From the NCBI GenBank assembly GCA_028818995.1, contig JAPPMR010000535.1, positions 1 through 6,948 of the forward strand: a stretch of DNA of 6,948 nt. Direction: 5' to 3'. Origin of the DNA: Candidatus Poribacteria bacterium. GTDB lineage: Bacteria; Poribacteria; WGA-4E; WGA-3G. Position 1 is the stretch's first letter, and each line of letters starts with the position of its first letter. Of the stretch, positions 5,321-6,948 are shown one piece after another. Below the pieces are notes generated by a model. The model did not search any database, was not told the origin of the DNA, and saw nothing but the letters and a program-made list of their open reading frames with translations. A program made the translations under genes and the position numbers.

Positions 5321-6948
5321 AGAAAATCGGTTGTGGTTAGAGAGGAATTTAAAGCATTATCAAGGTCTTCTCTGAATTGATTTTCTTGTGCCTCATTATA
5401 GAATGAAGGCACGCCGATGATGCGATATTTCCTATCTTCTGAAAAGACTCTACTTGGATACTCGGCACATATTTCTTTCAAAAATACCTCTTTCCATCGG
5501 TCTCCCTCAGCGATATGTTGTCCTTTCGGTTCAATGAATAATTGGTAAGACAACGCTTTTCCGTTTTTCTGTCGTAAGAACAACACAAAGTCAGGTTGAA
5601 ATCCTTGTCCATCAGAGAAGTTATAGATTGAAAAATGTCCCTCATTGCGAAGCAGATATACGGCCTCGTAAGTTGTTTCTGAATCCCGCAGCCATCTATC
5701 AAACAACCGCACAAACGCTTTTTCTTCACTTGTACCGTAGAGGGTATCAAAAGCGAACCAATCTCTAACGGACACAAAGTTTCTGAATTGGGGATCTTCT
5801 CTTGATACTTCGGTTTCACTACTGAATTCCATGCGTTTATCCTTGAAAATAGCCTTGATTTGTTGTTGCTGAAAATGCTTTGTACCTTCATATTCTGTGA
5901 TCTGCTCGCGGATATCGGATTCAATCTGAGATAAGAGTCCACAACATGCTGCTAATTTCTCTGCGCGGTTCACACCCAACTCGTTAACACTACCTTGCAA
6001 GTTGATTGTGAGCCCACCGAGATAGTCTTCGGATGTGATAAATTCGCGTATGGAGGTCAACTGTGGAAAGTATCGTTTGATTGATGCATAAGTAAAAAAC
6101 GGATTACGCGCAATGGCAGATTTAATGATGTTTTCTTCAATATCTATCACTGGCAAACTTAACGGGTTTTCGTCATATACAGCTGGTGTGTTTTCATTGT
6201 TGAGTGCCGCCATTGTACCGCCTTGTCCTGTCGCGATATGATACTGATAATCTTTTTGCTTAACACCTAAATCTTCAAATGATTGAACGTATCGGTAATT
6301 CTTCTCAACACGTTTGTTGAGCCAAACGATACCAGACTTGTAAAAGTCGGTCTCTTTGAAATTTTCTTTTAACTTTAGCACACGGGTTATCGGTTTTCTG
6401 TCTCTCATTCCTACATCAACCAATGCCCTACTGATTTCGGATATGTAGCGAGAATCGTTGACGCTGTGGTAATGGAGTTCCTCTAACACGCGTAGGTTAT
6501 GGCTAAGATCGTCATCAAACTTGCGGCGAAACCGATCTGGGTAGTCTGGCAGGACGAATGGAAAATAACGTGCACCGCGCCCAATGAGTTGTGCCTCAGA
6601 AATTGTCGTTTTTCCGATCTTGCCCTGCCCTGAATCGCGTGTTTCATAACAGCGGACAATATCGAATAGGTTTAGCACATCCCACCCTTCGTTAAGTTTC
6701 TGCACAGCAAAGATAGCACGGATCGGATTGTCCTTATCTTCAAGCGTATTTACTTTTATCTGATAATTCTTCTTCTCTGATTCATCGTTAACTGAAAGGC
6801 AGAATTCCTCGCGAAATTCCGATTTTAGACGTTGTGTTAACTGCTCAGAACTGATGTTAGTTTCATCAAAAAAGTCAAAAGCTCGTTGAACAATTTCAAC
6901 ATCCGAATTGCGAATCTTATCAATATCGGTAGCGGTTAATTCATCAAT
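5317..6948 (-). CDS. Type III restriction enzyme Res subunit (helicase-nuclease), C-terminal part
   Basis: The frame is open from the right edge to a TGA at 5317, giving 543 residues; whole Res proteins are usually about 850-1000. Res subunits are superfamily 2 helicase-like ATPases that, with a Mod methyltransferase, cleave DNA away from asymmetric recognition sites. Seen (numbering from the edge): the end of the second RecA-like domain with FAVQKLNEGWDVLNLFDIV (80-98, motif V) and SEAQLIGRGARYFPF (117-131, motif VI, with Q120, R124 and R127). A long mixed region follows. The nuclease domain carries FQPDFVLFL (D453) and LFIEPKG (E473, K475), a complete PD...ExK site. Motifs I to III of the ATPase are beyond the edge. 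A GTG at 6705 is not the start, because the 81 codons before it are open and family-like. Mod, if present, should lie upstream beyond 6948. A standalone helicase-nuclease of another defence system remains possible. Confidence 0.9.
   Translation of the reverse strand: MDELTATDIDKIRNSDVEIVQRAFDFFDETNISSEQLTQRLKSEFREEFCLSVNDESEKKNYQIKVNTLEDKDNPIRAIFAVQKLNEGWDVLNLFDIVRCYETRDSGQGKIGKTTISEAQLIGRGARYFPFVLPDYPDRFRRKFDDDLSHNLRVLEELHYHSVNDSRYISEISRALVDVGMRDRKPITRVLKLKENFKETDFYKSGIVWLNKRVEKNYRYVQSFEDLGVKQKDYQYHIATGQGGTMAALNNENTPAVYDENPLSLPVIDIEENIIKSAIARNPFFTYASIKRYFPQLTSIREFITSEDYLGGLTINLQGSVNELGVNRAEKLAACCGLLSQIESDIREQITEYEGTKHFQQQQIKAIFKDKRMEFSSETEVSREDPQFRNFVSVRDWFAFDTLYGTSEEKAFVRLFDRWLRDSETTYEAVYLLRNEGHFSIYNFSDGQGFQPDFVLFLRQKNGKALSYQLFIEPKGQHIAEGDRWKEVFLKEICAEYPSRVFSEDRKYRIIGVPSFYNEAQENQFREDLDNALNSSLTTTDFL

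Noticed and set aside
5478..5942. Minus-strand 154-codon frame inside the res gene
   Set aside because: It is a shadow in another frame of the Res nuclease region, with no recognisable features.
6703..6705. GTG as the start of a 462-residue protein
   Set aside because: The frame continues open to the window edge, and the preceding 81 codons encode residues (NPIRAIFA before the motif V segment) that continue the Res helicase domain.

Overview
The window is bacterial, gene-dense and single-stranded: all six protein genes lie on the minus strand, so transcription runs from right to left. The proteins resemble those of Candidatus Poribacteria or a similar uncultured, environmental bacterium. That placement rests on protein style: tandem Uma2-family genes sharing a common N-terminus, a Gfo/Idh/MocA oxidoreductase next to a small cupin, and moderate GC. 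It is an inference, because no taxonomic marker is present.

Right to left: (1) 6948-5317, the C-terminal 543 residues of a type III restriction (Res) helicase-nuclease, with helicase motifs V and VI and a C-terminal PD...ExK nuclease site; its N-terminus and any partner methyltransferase lie beyond the right edge. (2) A near-consensus sigma70-type promoter (TTGACT-N17-TATAAT) whose -35 box contains the res stop codon, followed by (3) a complete pyruvate, phosphate dikinase gene, ppdK (5198-2565). (4) A 173-bp gap carrying a perfect 12-bp inverted repeat. (5) Two tandem Uma2-family genes (2391-1825 and 1708-1139) whose ends are almost identical in DNA while their centres are only about half identical in protein. 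(6) A 149-residue single-domain cupin (1105-656). (7) The first 195 residues of a Gfo/Idh/MocA oxidoreductase (586 to the left edge).

No single pathway links all the genes. ppdK is a central-metabolism gene with its own promoter. The cupin and oxidoreductase may form a small sugar or cyclitol metabolism unit. Res and Uma2 are nucleases, the former of restriction type, the latter of unknown physiological role. No tRNA, rRNA, CRISPR array, insertion sequence or phage gene was recognised. The most notable structural signal is the mosaic Uma2 pair. I did not find convincing evidence of a new multi-gene system.
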